From the NCBI RefSeq assembly GCF_003336755.1, contig NZ_KZ851831.1, positions 223,268 to 287,267 on the forward strand: a stretch of 64,000 nucleotides of DNA. Direction: 5' to 3'. This DNA is from Elioraea thermophila (ex Habib et al. 2022). GTDB lineage: Bacteria > Pseudomonadota > Alphaproteobacteria > Acetobacterales > Acetobacteraceae. Below are positions 12,050 through 20,146 of the stretch, in pieces; position 1 is the first letter of the stretch, and each line of letters opens with the position of its first letter. The notes under the pieces are model-generated. The model searched no databases. It was given only the letters and a program-made list of their open reading frames with translations, and was not told the DNA's origin. Made by a program: the position numbers and the translations under genes.

Positions 12050-12076
12050 GCGGGGGCTGAGCCGGGGTTCGGGCTG

Positions 12077-12940
12077 ATGACGCGCAACCGGGTTGATCTT
12101 CACCTGATTTCGGACGCGACGGGTGAGACGCTGCACAGCCTGGCCAGGGCGTGCGTCGCCCAGTTCGAGGGGCTCACCTTCGTGCAGCACCGCTGGCCGC
12201 TGATCAGGAGCCGCTTCCAGCTCGATCGCGTGCTGGCGGGGATCGAGGCGGAACCGGGGCCGGTCCTCTACACCCTGACCGATCGCAGCCTGCGTGCCGA
12301 ACTCGAGGCGTTCTGCGATCGGCTCGGCCTGCCGGCGGTCTCGGTCCTCGACCCGACGCTGGAGATGCTGGCCAACTACGCGGGCCGACGGATCGCCGGC
12401 AAACCTGGCCGGCAGTACGTGCTGGATGCGGACTATTTCCGGCGCATCGACGCCATCCACTACGTCCTCGCGCACGATGACGGGCAGGGTGAGGAGGGGA
12501 TTCTGGAGGCGGACGTGGTGCTGGTCGGGGTGTCGCGGTCGTCGAAGACCCCGACCTGCTTCTACCTCGCCAATCGCGGCATCAAGGCGGCCAACGTTCC
12601 GTTGGTGCCGAACCTGCCGCCGCCCGCCGTCCTCGATCGGGTCAAGTGCCCGGTGATCGGTCTCACCATTGCTGCAGATGCGCTGATCGAGATCAGGCGG
12701 CATCGCCTGCGGATGATCGGCCCGAGTGGGTACCATGTCTCCGAGAACAGCTATACCGACCCCGAGGCGGTGGAGGCGGAACTGCTCGCGGCGAAGCGGC
12801 TCTGCGCGCAGCGCGGCTGGCCGGTGGTCGACGTGACGCGTCGCTCGATCGAGGAGACGGCGACCACCGTGCTGCAGCTGATGGAGAGCTGGGAGCGACG
12901 TCGTGCCGAGGCGGCGGCACCGTCCGGGCCATCGCCATGA
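12077..12940 (+). CDS. ppsR: Pyruvate, phosphate dikinase / PEP synthase regulatory protein
   Basis: A bifunctional DUF299 kinase/pyrophosphorylase that switches PPDK or PEP synthase off and on by phosphorylating a threonine, using ADP as donor. The 287-residue protein begins [14 protein letters not shown], and its P-loop-like motif [15 protein letters not shown] lies near residue 155. It is the first rightward gene after the putative origin and overlaps maf by four bases (ATGA). The target dikinase gene is not in the window. Confidence 0.93.
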   Translation: MTRNRVDLHLISDATGETLHSLARACVAQFEGLTFVQHRWPLIRSRFQLDRVLAGIEAEPGPVLYTLTDRSLRAELEAFCDRLGLPAVSVLDPTLEMLANYAGRRIAGKPGRQYVLDADYFRRIDAIHYVLAHDDGQGEEGILEADVVLVGVSRSSKTPTCFYLANRGIKAANVPLVPNLPPPAVLDRVKCPVIGLTIAADALIEIRRHRLRMIGPSGYHVSENSYTDPEAVEAELLAAKRLCAQRGWPVVDVTRRSIEETATTVLQLMESWERRRAEAAAPSGPSP

Positions 12941-13557
12941 GCGGTGTGCTGCAGGCGGCGAACCCGCCGCTGGTCCTGGCCTCCACCTCGGCAACACGGG
13001 CCGGCCTGCTGCGTGCCGCGGGCCTCGCGTTCGAGACGGTTGCCCCCGGGGTCGACGAGGCGGGGGTGAAGGAGAGCGCCAAGGCGGACGGGCTGTCGGC
13101 CGAGGACTGTGCGCTCCTGCTCGCCGAACTGAAGGCGCGGCGGGTGAGCGAGGCGTGGCCGGAGGCGCTGGTGATCGGGGCCGACCAGATCCTGGTCTGC
13201 GAGGGCACCTGGTTCGACAAGCCGCCGGATCGCGCGGCGGCCGCACGCCAACTCGCCGCTCTCGCAGGGCGCACGCACGCGCTGGTCACGGCGGTGGTAT
13301 GTCTTCGTGGTGGCGTGCGCGTGTGGCATCACCTCGCCGTCCCGCGGCTGACCATGCGGGCGCTGAGCGCGGCGACGATCGATGCCTATCTCGCTGCCGC
13401 CGGCGAGGCGGTGACGCGCAACGTCGGGGCCTACGCGGTGGAGGGGCTCGGCATCCGGCTCTTCTCCGCGATCAGCGGGGACCACGGTGCGATCCTCGGC
13501 CTGCCGCTCCTGCCGCTGCTCGGCTTCCTGCGCCAGCACGGTGTGTTGACGGACTGA
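12937..13557 (+). CDS. maf: Maf-family nucleotide pyrophosphatase
   Basis: House-cleaning nucleoside triphosphate pyrophosphatase, 206 residues. The N-terminal loop [19 protein letters not shown] and the catalytic [12 protein letters not shown] are typical. The final motif reads [11 protein letters not shown] rather than the common GDYFTVVGLPL, a modest variation. The ATG overlaps the ppsR stop, so the two genes are co-translated. The usual next genes aroE and coaE are absent. Confidence 0.9.
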   Translation: MSGVLQAANPPLVLASTSATRAGLLRAAGLAFETVAPGVDEAGVKESAKADGLSAEDCALLLAELKARRVSEAWPEALVIGADQILVCEGTWFDKPPDRAAAARQLAALAGRTHALVTAVVCLRGGVRVWHHLAVPRLTMRALSAATIDAYLAAAGEAVTRNVGAYAVEGLGIRLFSAISGDHGAILGLPLLPLLGFLRQHGVLTD

Positions 13558-13609
13558 CAGCCGCTCGGAAGGCGTCTCGTCGGGCGGGAGCGCCGTCACG
13601 TCGCCTTTA

Positions 13610-13630
13610 CGTTGACGCAATCGGTCAACG
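13610..13630. promoter_or_regulatory. Perfect inverted repeat upstream of the PuuD-like gene
   Basis: The arms CGTTGAC and GTCAACG are exact complements around a 7-base centre (GCAATCG), ending 8 bases before the ATG at 13639. The size and symmetry fit an operator for a dimeric repressor. No regulator gene is adjacent. Confidence 0.55.
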
Positions 13631-13638
13631 ATACTGTC

Positions 13639-14463
13639 ATGTCCGGCGATGCGATCCGCGTGATGAGTGCCCTTCCCCCCAAGCCCCTGATCGGCATCAC
13701 CTGCTGCCTGAAACCCTTCGGCCTGTATGGCACGCCCAATCACGCGGCGTCCGACACCTATGTCCGCGTGGTCGATCGCGTCGTCGGGGGGCTCCCCTGT
13801 CTCATTCCCGCCATGGGAGAGCGAGGGGATGTCGCGGCATGGGTGGAACTCTGCGACGGGTTCGTCTTCACCGGGTCGCGCAGCAACGTCCATCCGTCGT
13901 TCTATGGTGGGCCGCCGCATCCGGCCGACACACCGGAGGACCCTGCCCGCGACGCCGTCACCCTGCCGTTGATCCGCGCTGCGCTCGCCGCCGCCGTGCC
14001 GGTGCTCGCCATCTGCCGCGGCATGCAGGAGCTGAACGTCGCCCTCGGTGGCACGCTCGATCAGCGCATCCAGGATCTGCCCGGCCGTCTCGACCACTCG
14101 ACACCGACGGAGCAGCGCTTCGGACCGGTGCGGACGGGCAAGGCGCACCGCGTGCGCATCCGCGAAGGCTCTCCGCTTGCCGCCATCGTCGGCGGGCATG
14201 AGCTCGCGGTGAACAGCCTGCACAACCAGGGCATCGCGCGGCTCGCCCCTGGTCTTCGGGTGGAGGCGACGGCACCGGACGGCACGATCGAGGCCGTCAC
14301 CGTCGAGGGCGCGACAGGGTTCGCGCTCGGCGTGCAATGGCACCCTGAGTACGATTTCGAGACGGACCGGGCGAGCAGGGCCATCTTCGAGGCGTTCGGG
14401 GCGGCGGCCCGCGCCCATGCGGCACGGCGGCAGCGCTATCCCGTCGCGCTCGCGGCGGAATGA
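13639..14463 (+). CDS. Gamma-glutamyl-gamma-aminobutyrate hydrolase family protein (peptidase C26)
   Basis: A class I glutamine-amidotransferase-fold hydrolase related to PuuD, about 274 residues. It shows the nucleophile elbow AICRGMQELN (Cys) and the His/Glu pair in GVQWHPEYD. The family cleaves gamma-glutamyl amides, for example in putrescine degradation. The start is uncertain: TTG at 13612 lies inside a palindrome, ATG 13639 is preferred, and ATG 13663 is possible; none has a good ribosome site. No other putrescine genes are nearby, so the substrate is unproven. Confidence 0.85.
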   Translation: MSGDAIRVMSALPPKPLIGITCCLKPFGLYGTPNHAASDTYVRVVDRVVGGLPCLIPAMGERGDVAAWVELCDGFVFTGSRSNVHPSFYGGPPHPADTPEDPARDAVTLPLIRAALAAAVPVLAICRGMQELNVALGGTLDQRIQDLPGRLDHSTPTEQRFGPVRTGKAHRVRIREGSPLAAIVGGHELAVNSLHNQGIARLAPGLRVEATAPDGTIEAVTVEGATGFALGVQWHPEYDFETDRASRAIFEAFGAAARAHAARRQRYPVALAAE

Positions 14464-14567
14464 TCGACCGGCCGACCGTCACCCTGCCGCAGCCCCCTCT
14501 CTCGTGCTTCCCTCGACAGGCCCTTCGGGTGCAGTATGCTGCGCGAGGTCAGCAGGGGGTCTGGGTC

Positions 14568-14900
14568 ATGCCGCCGCTCGTGAGGTTCATTCTCGGCCAT
14601 GTCGTGGTCGGCACGGCTGCCGGCTGGACGCTGCTCGCCGCCCTGCTCGCGCTCGATGTCGCGGGGCTGCGCAGTCTGATCGCCAACTCTCCGGACGGGG
14701 CGCTGGCCGTCGGCATGCTTGCTCTGTTCTTCGCCATCACCTTCGGCAGCGCCGCATCGGGGGCAGCGATCATCTCGCTTGGGCGGGATGACCGCGGCGG
14801 TGGTCGGCGCTTCCGCTTCGCCCTGCCTCGGCTCGCCGAAGCGAAGGTTGCGGTCAGCCCACGACGGCCCGCGCCGGTGCTGCGGGCTGGCGGGCGGTGA
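14568..14900 (+). CDS. Small membrane protein, unknown function
   Basis: A 110-residue protein starting MPPLVRFILGH after AGGGGG. It has two hydrophobic segments (about residues 7-28 and 40-65) and a basic Arg/Pro-rich tail. I do not recognise a family. The frame is open from 14460, but the upstream part lacks a ribosome site and is low complexity. Confidence 0.6.
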   Translation: MPPLVRFILGHVVVGTAAGWTLLAALLALDVAGLRSLIANSPDGALAVGMLALFFAITFGSAASGAAIISLGRDDRGGGRRFRFALPRLAEAKVAVSPRRPAPVLRAGGR

Positions 14901-14972
14901 GACGGGGCCAGCGGAGTCGCCTCGTCTTCGCCTGACCGTTTCCTCTCAACACCACGACTGCAGGTCAATCCC

Positions 14973-15671
14973 TTGGACGACGACAACGACGGCGGCGGCT
15001 CGATCGAAGCCCCGGTGAAGTTCTTCAATCGCACGAAGGGTTTCGGCTTCGTCACCATGGCGGACGGGTCCGATATCTTCTTCCACGTCTCGGCCCTCAC
15101 GCCCCTGGGTCTCAGTTCGGTCGAACAGGGCGACGTGCTGGTTTGCGAAGTCGGCGACGTGCCGCGCGGACGGCAGGTGACCCGCGTGATCGAGGTGAAG
15201 CCTGGCGAAGGTGGGGCGCGACCGCCGAAACGGGAGTTCGGAGACCGTCCGCCGCGGCGTGAGTTCGGCGGTGGTGGCTTCGGCGACCGCCCGCCGCGGC
15301 GTGAGTTCGGCGGTGGTGGCTTCGGCGACCGCCCGCCGCGGCGTGAGTTCGGTGGCGGTGGCTTCGGCGACCGCCCGCCGCGTCGCGAGTTCGGTGGCGG
15401 CTCCTTTGGCGACCGCCCGCCGCGTCGCGACTTCGGGCAGCGCGCTGCCGCGCCAACGGGGCCATCCGAAATCGTTTCCGGCACCGTGAAGTTCTTCGAC
15501 GTGCGCAAAGGGTTCGGCTTCATCGTGCCGGAAAGCGGGGCGGACGTGTTCGTGCCCCTCCGTGCGCTCGGAGCCGTCACGCCGGAGAGCCTCACCCCCG
15601 GTCGACGCGTGAAGGCGACCGTGGTCACCGGGCCGAAGGGCCGCCAAGCGCTCTCCGTCGAGGTGCTCTGA
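14973..15671 (+). CDS. Two-domain cold-shock protein with Gly/Arg repeat linker
   Basis: A 232-residue RNA/DNA-binding protein with two cold-shock domains. The first (about residues 12-70) has VKFFNRTKGFGFV and DIFFHVSAL; the second (about 168-232) has VKFFDVRKGFGFI and DVFVPLRAL. Between them are four copies of a 14-residue unit, FGDRPPRREFGGGG, and a shortened fifth. The linker resembles RGG-type RNA-binding tails. Translation begins at TTG. Double cold-shock proteins are common in alphaproteobacteria, but the regular repeat linker is unusual. The 3' end overlaps the convergent LysR gene by 47 bases. Confidence 0.9.
   Translation: MDDDNDGGGSIEAPVKFFNRTKGFGFVTMADGSDIFFHVSALTPLGLSSVEQGDVLVCEVGDVPRGRQVTRVIEVKPGEGGARPPKREFGDRPPRREFGGGGFGDRPPRREFGGGGFGDRPPRREFGGGGFGDRPPRREFGGGSFGDRPPRRDFGQRAAAPTGPSEIVSGTVKFFDVRKGFGFIVPESGADVFVPLRALGAVTPESLTPGRRVKATVVTGPKGRQALSVEVL
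15237..15437 (+). repeat. 42-bp tandem repeat inside the cold-shock gene
   Basis: Four 42-bp units (starts 15237, 15279, 15321, 15363) and a 33-bp partial fifth (15405) encode FGDRPPRREFGGGG and its end variant. The units differ at a few synonymous positions. Copy number could vary between strains because each unit is in frame. Confidence 0.92.
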
Positions 15672-16578
15672 CGTCGCCGGGGGCCGGGGCGGCCGGCGCG
15701 GCGTGGCACGCCGCCGCCAGCAGCTCCGCCACCAGCGGGTTGGGAAACCGCCGCCCGAGCGTGATGGCGTAGAAGCGCTGCGTCAGGCCGGGGATGCGGT
15801 GGAGTTCGCGCAACGATCCCTCGGCCAGTTCCCGCTCGACGATCAGCGGCGGCACCAGCGCGACCGCGCGCACTTCTCGTGACAGGAGGCGCAGCATGGC
15901 CATGTCGTCCACCTCGGCAAGCACCAAGGGCCTGACCCCGGCCTGTTCGATCAGCAGGTCGAAGCCGGCGCGATAGGAAGCGGCGCGCGACGGCAGCAGC
16001 ATCGGCAGACCGTCGAGATCGGTCGGGAAAGCGAGGCGCTTGCGCCGATCGCGCGCGCGCCCGATCAGGCTCACGGGCTGCTCCGCCAGCAGCAGCGACC
16101 GCCAGGGTAGGGCCGCGTCGCCGGTCACCTCCGTCGTCGCCAGCACCAGGTCGAGGGTATGCGCAGCCAGTTGGGCGAGCAGCTCGTCGAGGCTGCCGGC
16201 GCGCAGCACGACCTCGATGTCGCCGCGCGCGAACAGGGGGCGCAGGAAGCGGACCTGGAAGTTGCGCGAGATGGTGGCAACCGCACCGATGCGGATCGTG
16301 CGCAGCGGTTCGGCGTGGCCCTTCAGGCGCAGCACGAGATCTTCCGCGCCGCGCACGATGGCATCCGCGTGCTCGAGCGCGATGCGTCCCGCTTCCGTCA
16401 GCACGAGCCGCCGGCCCTGGCGGTGGAACAGCGCGTGGCCGAGGGTGGCTTCCAGGGCGGCGAGCTGGATGGAGAGGGCGGAGGGTGAAAGGTGAAGCCG
16501 TTTTGCGGCGGCGGCGATGCTGCCCTCACGCGCGATGGTGCGGAAGGTGCGCAGCTGGTTCAGGTTCGGCGGGGCCAC
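15625..16578 (-). CDS. LysR-family transcriptional regulator (NhaR-like)
   Basis: A 317-residue LysR regulator. The N-terminal helix-turn-helix (about residues 5-64, LRTFRTIAREGSIAAAAKRL then LSPSALSIQLAALE) is intact, and an effector-binding domain follows. It is divergent from the bicarbonate-type transporter gene 103 bases away, the usual arrangement for a LysR protein and its target. The HTH resembles the NhaR branch. The last 15 codons overlap the end of the cold-shock gene, so the true C-terminus is a low-complexity extension. Confidence 0.88.
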   Translation of the reverse strand: MAPPNLNQLRTFRTIAREGSIAAAAKRLHLSPSALSIQLAALEATLGHALFHRQGRRLVLTEAGRIALEHADAIVRGAEDLVLRLKGHAEPLRTIRIGAVATISRNFQVRFLRPLFARGDIEVVLRAGSLDELLAQLAAHTLDLVLATTEVTGDAALPWRSLLLAEQPVSLIGRARDRRKRLAFPTDLDGLPMLLPSRAASYRAGFDLLIEQAGVRPLVLAEVDDMAMLRLLSREVRAVALVPPLIVERELAEGSLRELHRIPGLTQRFYAITLGRRFPNPLVAELLAAACHAAPAAPAPGDVRAPRRRALGGPSAR

Positions 16579-16585
16579 GCCACCA

Positions 16586-16600
16586 TTCTATGAAACAGAA
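16586..16600. promoter_or_regulatory. Candidate LysR operator
   Basis: TTCT-N7-AGAA, a small inverted repeat of LysR-box type, lies 8 bases upstream of the LysR start codon in the divergent promoter region. It is short, so chance is possible. Confidence 0.4.
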
Positions 16601-16636
16601 CGATCGGTTTGGAACGTTGAAGTTTTCGCCACTCTT

Positions 16637-16677
16637 GGCGCCCGGTAACGGGAGCCCCCTGCAAACCTTGCCGGGGG
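16637..16677 (+). promoter_or_regulatory. Overlapping leader hairpins covering the sbtA ribosome site
   Basis: Hairpin 1 is GGC-g-CCCG with a GTAA (GNRA) tetraloop closed by CGGG-a-GCC (16637-16656). Hairpin 2 pairs CCCCC (16655-16659) with GGGGG (16673-16677), with an inner GCAA/TTGC stem. The GGGGG is part of the sbtA Shine-Dalgarno sequence. The two stems share bases 16655-16656, so they compete. A translational switch is an inference. Confidence 0.5.
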
Positions 16678-16681
16678 AGTC

Positions 16682-17656
16682 ATGTCCGGGGTCGACATCC
16701 TCGTCGCCAATCTCCTGTCGCCGATCGTGCTGTCCTTCGTGCTGGGCGCGATCGCGGGCTTGATCCGCAGCGAGCTCGAACTGCCGGATGCCGTCCTGAA
16801 ACTCATTTCGATCTATCTCCTGTTCTCGATCGGGCTGGTGGGCGGGCGGGAGATCGCCAAGGCCGGCGTCGGCGAACTGGCCGACCTCTTCCTGGTCACG
16901 GTCGGGCTCACGCTGTTCATTCCGATCGCGACCTTCGTCACATTGCGCGCCTTGGGTGGGTTCGACGTGGCGAACGCCGCCGCCGTCGCCGCGCATTACG
17001 GGTCCGTCTCCTCCGTCACCTTCTTCGCCGCCATCGCGTTCGCGCGGGCGGCGGGCGGCGAGCCGGAGGGGTTTCTCACCGCGGTGGTGGCACTCATGGA
17101 GTGGGGTGTCGTCGTCGCCCTCTTCATCGCCCGATTCTCCATGGGGCGGCAGAGCGGGGCGCTCGATCTGCGCGAGCTGATGCTCAACACCTTGCGCGGC
17201 CGCGGCATCCTGCTGCTGTCGGGCGGCATGCTGATCGGTGGGCTCGCCGGCGATACCGGTTGGCGGCAGATCGCTCCCTTCTACGAGCAGCTGTTCCGCG
17301 GCTTCCTGATGCTGTTCCTGCTCGAGATGGGCATGACGGCGGCGCGGCAGATCCGCGACTTCGCCAAGGTCGGCGTCTTCCTCACCGGCTTCGCGCTGAC
17401 CGCCCCGGTGGTGTTCGGCGTCATCGGCGTGTGGCTCGGCTACCTGATCGGGTTGTCGATGGCGGGGGCCTTCGTGCTCGGCGCGATCTGCGCCTCCTCC
17501 TCCTACATCGACGCACCGGCCGCCTGTCGCGCGGCACTCCCCGAGGCGAGCCCGGGGATCTATCTCACCGCCTCGCTCGGCATCACCTTTCCGTTCAACC
17601 TGCTGGTGGGGCTTCCGCTCTATTACGGCGTCGCCGCCTGGCTCTACGCAGCCTGA
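16682..17656 (+). CDS. sbtA: SbtA-family sodium-dependent bicarbonate transporter
   Basis: A 324-residue inner-membrane protein of the former DUF897 family, with about ten hydrophobic segments. It contains the family-like stretches VLGAIAGLIRSELELPD, HYGSVSSVTFFAA and CASSSYIDAPAACRAALPEA. Cyanobacterial SbtA imports bicarbonate with sodium; the alphaproteobacterial homologs are less studied, so the substrate is inferred. No SbtB-like PII partner gene is next to it. The divergent LysR gene is the likely regulator. The ribosome site is buried in a predicted hairpin. Confidence 0.85.
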   Translation: MSGVDILVANLLSPIVLSFVLGAIAGLIRSELELPDAVLKLISIYLLFSIGLVGGREIAKAGVGELADLFLVTVGLTLFIPIATFVTLRALGGFDVANAAAVAAHYGSVSSVTFFAAIAFARAAGGEPEGFLTAVVALMEWGVVVALFIARFSMGRQSGALDLRELMLNTLRGRGILLLSGGMLIGGLAGDTGWRQIAPFYEQLFRGFLMLFLLEMGMTAARQIRDFAKVGVFLTGFALTAPVVFGVIGVWLGYLIGLSMAGAFVLGAICASSSYIDAPAACRAALPEASPGIYLTASLGITFPFNLLVGLPLYYGVAAWLYAA

Positions 17657-17679
17657 GGGGCCCGTGCTAACGCGAGGCC

Positions 17680-18150
17680 ATGTGGAGACGGCGCGGAGTC
17701 CTGCTCGCGGGCGTGTTGGCGGCGACGGCGGTCCGGGCGCAAACTGGGCCGCAGCCGGTCATCACGCCGCTCGAGGAGCTCGTCATCGTCACCCGCGACG
17801 GGCGCCGCCACGTGTTCCGGGTCGAGGTCGCACGCACGCCGGACCAGCAGACGGTCGGGCTGATGTTCCGTGATCACGTGCCCGAGGACGGCGGGATGCT
17901 GTTCGACTGGGGCAGCCCGCGCGAGTCGAGCATGTGGATGAAGAACACGCTCGTTTCGCTCGACATGCTGTTCATCGCGGCGGACGGGCGCATTCACCGC
18001 ATCGCCGAACGCACCGTCCCGCATAGTCTCGCTCCGATCGCGAGCCGCGGCCCGGTGCGCGCCACGCTCGAACTCGCCGCGGGCACGGTGGAACGCCTCG
18101 GCATCCGGGTCGGCGATCGGGTCGAGCACCCGATCTTTTCGGCCCGGTGA
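17680..18150 (+). CDS. DUF192 secreted protein
   Basis: A 156-residue protein with a short signal peptide (MWRRRGVLLAGVLAATAVRA, cleaved near AVRAQ) and one DUF192 domain. The domain shows TPDQQTVGLMFRDHVPEDGGML and SMWMKNTLVSLDMLF, both characteristic of the family. It is probably periplasmic. The molecular function of the family is unknown. It lies 23 bases after sbtA. Confidence 0.88.
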   Translation: MWRRRGVLLAGVLAATAVRAQTGPQPVITPLEELVIVTRDGRRHVFRVEVARTPDQQTVGLMFRDHVPEDGGMLFDWGSPRESSMWMKNTLVSLDMLFIAADGRIHRIAERTVPHSLAPIASRGPVRATLELAAGTVERLGIRVGDRVEHPIFSAR

Positions 18151-18159
18151 GGGCCGCGG

Positions 18160-18638
18160 TCACACCATCGGCCAGGGGCTGATGCGGAGCGCATCGGCCG
18201 TGTTCAGCCCACAGGTCGCGTCCGGCACCAGGCCGAGCCGCCCTTGCGCGGCGCGCACGGCGAGCACGGTGAGCCAGCCGTACTCGCCGTCGATGTCGCT
18301 CTTGCGCAGAAGGCCGAGCTTGACCAGGGCAGACTGCACGGCGCGGACGGGCTCACCCGTGCGGCACGGGCGCGTTCGATCGCCCTGATGTGCGGCACCG
18401 TGCTGCCAGGCACGGCGAGCAAGGTGCCATCCTCGGGAAACCAGACGCCGAGCGTGCAGCGCATGGAGCGATGGTCCACGCCGACGACACGCAAGGGCTT
18501 GCTGGGCCCGAGGGTGACGTCGGCCGTATTCGCCGGCAGGCAGCCGCGCAGCGCGAACAGCACACACTTGGCATCGCCGGGCTCGTAGCAGCCGGCGCGC
18601 GCCAGCCGCGCGAGCGTCGCGGAGTCGAAGCTGAACAT
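18160..18638 (-). pseudogene. Frameshifted gene with a peptidoglycan-binding-like C-terminal part
   Basis: The 5' part reads MFSFDSATLARLARAGCYEP from 18638 and stays sensible to about IRAIERARAA near 18370. The sense then continues in another frame as VQSALVKLGLLRKSDIDGEY to the stop at 18160. After the shift the first frame becomes Ser/Cys/Arg noise. The second part resembles peptidoglycan-binding repeats (VQSALVKLG, DGEYGWLT). One base gained or lost near 18365-18375 explains it. This is either a real mutation or a sequencing error in GC-rich DNA. The intact protein would be about 159 residues. Confidence 0.7.
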
Positions 18639-18717
18639 CGGCGCCTACCCCCTTCGCTCGGCCATCACGCTAACCGGTTCGGTCACGGAATGGCAAGCGC
18701 GAGGCGGCGAAGGGGCG

Positions 18718-20037
18718 TCAGAGAATGAACCGCGACAGGTCCGCGTTGGCGGCGAGGGGGGCCACCCGATCCCTCACGTAAGCGGCGTCGATGACGATGG
18801 TCTCCCCCGGCCGGTCGGCCGCCGTGAAGCTGATCTCCTCGAGAAGCTTCTCCATCACCGTGTGCAGCCGGCGAGCACCGATGTTCTCCACCCGCTCGTT
18901 GATCGCGGCGGCAAGGTCGGCCAGCGCGTCGATCGCGCCCTCCTCGAACTTCAGCTCCACCCGTTCGGTGGCGAGGAGTGCGGTGTACTGGCGGATCAGG
19001 CTCGTTTCGGGTTCGACCAGGATGCGCTTGAGGTCGTCGCGCGAGAGGGGCTTGAGCTCGACGCGGATCGGCAGCCGCCCCTGCAGTTCCGGCAGCAGGT
19101 CGGACGGCTTGGCGAGATGGAAGGCGCCCGAGCAGATGAACAACACGTGGTCGGTCTTCACCGGGCCGTATTTGGTGGAGACCGTGGTGCCCTCGATCAG
19201 CGGCAACAGGTCGCGCTGCACGCCCTCGCGCGAGACATCCGCGCCTCGGAAGGTCGTGCCGTCGACGGAACGGGCGCAGACCTTGTCGATCTCGTCGATG
19301 AACACGATGCCCTGGTTCTCCGCCGCCTCGATCGCCTCGCGCCGCACGCGATCCTGATCGAGCAGGCGGTCGGACTCCTCCTGCTGCAGCAAGGCCCGCG
19401 CCTCGGCGACCGTGGTGCGGCGCGGCTTCGGCCGGCCGCCGAACATCTTCGCCATCATCTCCTGCAGGTTGGCGAGCTGCTGGCCCTGCATGCCGGGCAG
19501 GTCGATCATGCCGATCGGCAGCCCACCCGTGCCGTCCGCGACCTGGATCTCGATCTCCTTGTCCTCGAGCTTGCCCTCGCGCAGCAGGCGGCGGAACTTC
19601 ATCCGCGTCTCCGCCGTGGCACCGTCGCCGACCAGGGCGGTGATCAGCCGTTCCTCGGCCGCGATCTCGGCCCGCGCGGCGACCTCCTTGCGCAACCGGT
19701 CGCGCGTCATCTGCAACGCGACCTCGACGAGGTCGCGGATCATGCTCTCGACGTCGCGGCCGACATAGCCGACTTCCGTGTACTTCGTCGCCTCCACCTT
19801 GAGGAACGGCGCCTGGGCGAGGCGGGCGAGGCGGCGGGCGATCTCGGTCTTGCCGCAGCCGGTGGGGCCGATCATCAGGATGTTCTTCGGCAGCACCTCC
19901 TGGCGCAGCTCCTCGGGCAGCTGCTGGCGGCGCCAACGATTGCGCAGCGCGATCGCGACCGCGCGCTTGGCGTCGTTCTGTCCGACGATGAACCGATCCA
20001 GCTCCGAGACGATCTCGCGCGGCGAGTAGTTGGTCAT
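18718..20037 (-). CDS. hslU: ATP-dependent protease ATPase subunit HslU
   Basis: Hexameric AAA+ unfoldase of the HslUV (ClpYQ) protease, 439 residues, normal for the family. It begins [20 protein letters not shown] and has Walker [12 protein letters not shown] (about residues 55-65) and Walker [11 protein letters not shown]. The C-terminus ends DLSRFIL, the tail that docks into HslV. The frame stays open upstream through the palindromic spacer, but that is not coding. It is downstream of hslV on the same strand. Confidence 0.97.
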   Translation of the reverse strand: MTNYSPREIVSELDRFIVGQNDAKRAVAIALRNRWRRQQLPEELRQEVLPKNILMIGPTGCGKTEIARRLARLAQAPFLKVEATKYTEVGYVGRDVESMIRDLVEVALQMTRDRLRKEVAARAEIAAEERLITALVGDGATAETRMKFRRLLREGKLEDKEIEIQVADGTGGLPIGMIDLPGMQGQQLANLQEMMAKMFGGRPKPRRTTVAEARALLQQEESDRLLDQDRVRREAIEAAENQGIVFIDEIDKVCARSVDGTTFRGADVSREGVQRDLLPLIEGTTVSTKYGPVKTDHVLFICSGAFHLAKPSDLLPELQGRLPIRVELKPLSRDDLKRILVEPETSLIRQYTALLATERVELKFEEGAIDALADLAAAINERVENIGARRLHTVMEKLLEEISFTAADRPGETIVIDAAYVRDRVAPLAANADLSRFIL

Positions 20038-20060
20038 GCTCCGCTCCGCAAGAAACATTC

Positions 20061-20140
20061 GGGGGGACCACGGTGGTCCCCCCGCACCCCCCTCCGCAGA
20101 TCTCCGCAGGGGGGCGCGGGGGGACGAGCTTCGTCCCCCC
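20061..20140. repeat. Cluster of three GC-rich palindromes between hslV and hslU
   Basis: Palindrome A (20061-20083) has perfect 11-bp arms GGGGGGACCAC / GTGGTCCCCCC. Palindrome B (20087-20114) pairs CCCCCCT with AGGGGGG and holds two TCCGCAG copies. Palindrome C (20118-20140) has 10-bp arms GGGGGGACGA / TCGTCCCCCC. The three fill almost the whole 109-base spacer. The layout resembles REP/BIME-type intergenic repeats; whether it is dispersed in the genome cannot be seen here. Confidence 0.8.
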
Positions 20141-20146
20141 GGCGTT

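Larger units (their letters stand above)
11752..12076. other. Probable chromosomal replication origin (oriC)
   Basis: This 325-base gap lies between the divergent genes hemE and ppsR. It holds three DnaA-box 9-mers: TTATCCACA (11855-11863, plus), TCATCCACA (11810-11818, minus) and TGATCCACA (12041-12049, plus). The last is the moderate-affinity G-box form known from the Caulobacter origin. The same gene neighbourhood flanks Cori in Caulobacter. No clear CtrA motif (TTAA-N7-TTAA) is seen. The short AT-richer patch around 11876-11900 is a possible unwinding site, which is inference. Confidence 0.8.

Noticed and set aside
11752..12087. Extension of hemE upstream through the origin gap
   Set aside because: The frame is open, but the added residues are low complexity and homologs start at MTDSASLTK; the DnaA boxes argue for non-coding DNA.
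15237..15437. Regular repeats read as a CRISPR array
   Set aside because: The 42-bp units are contiguous, in frame and encode a Gly/Arg-rich linker; there are no spacers and no cas genes.
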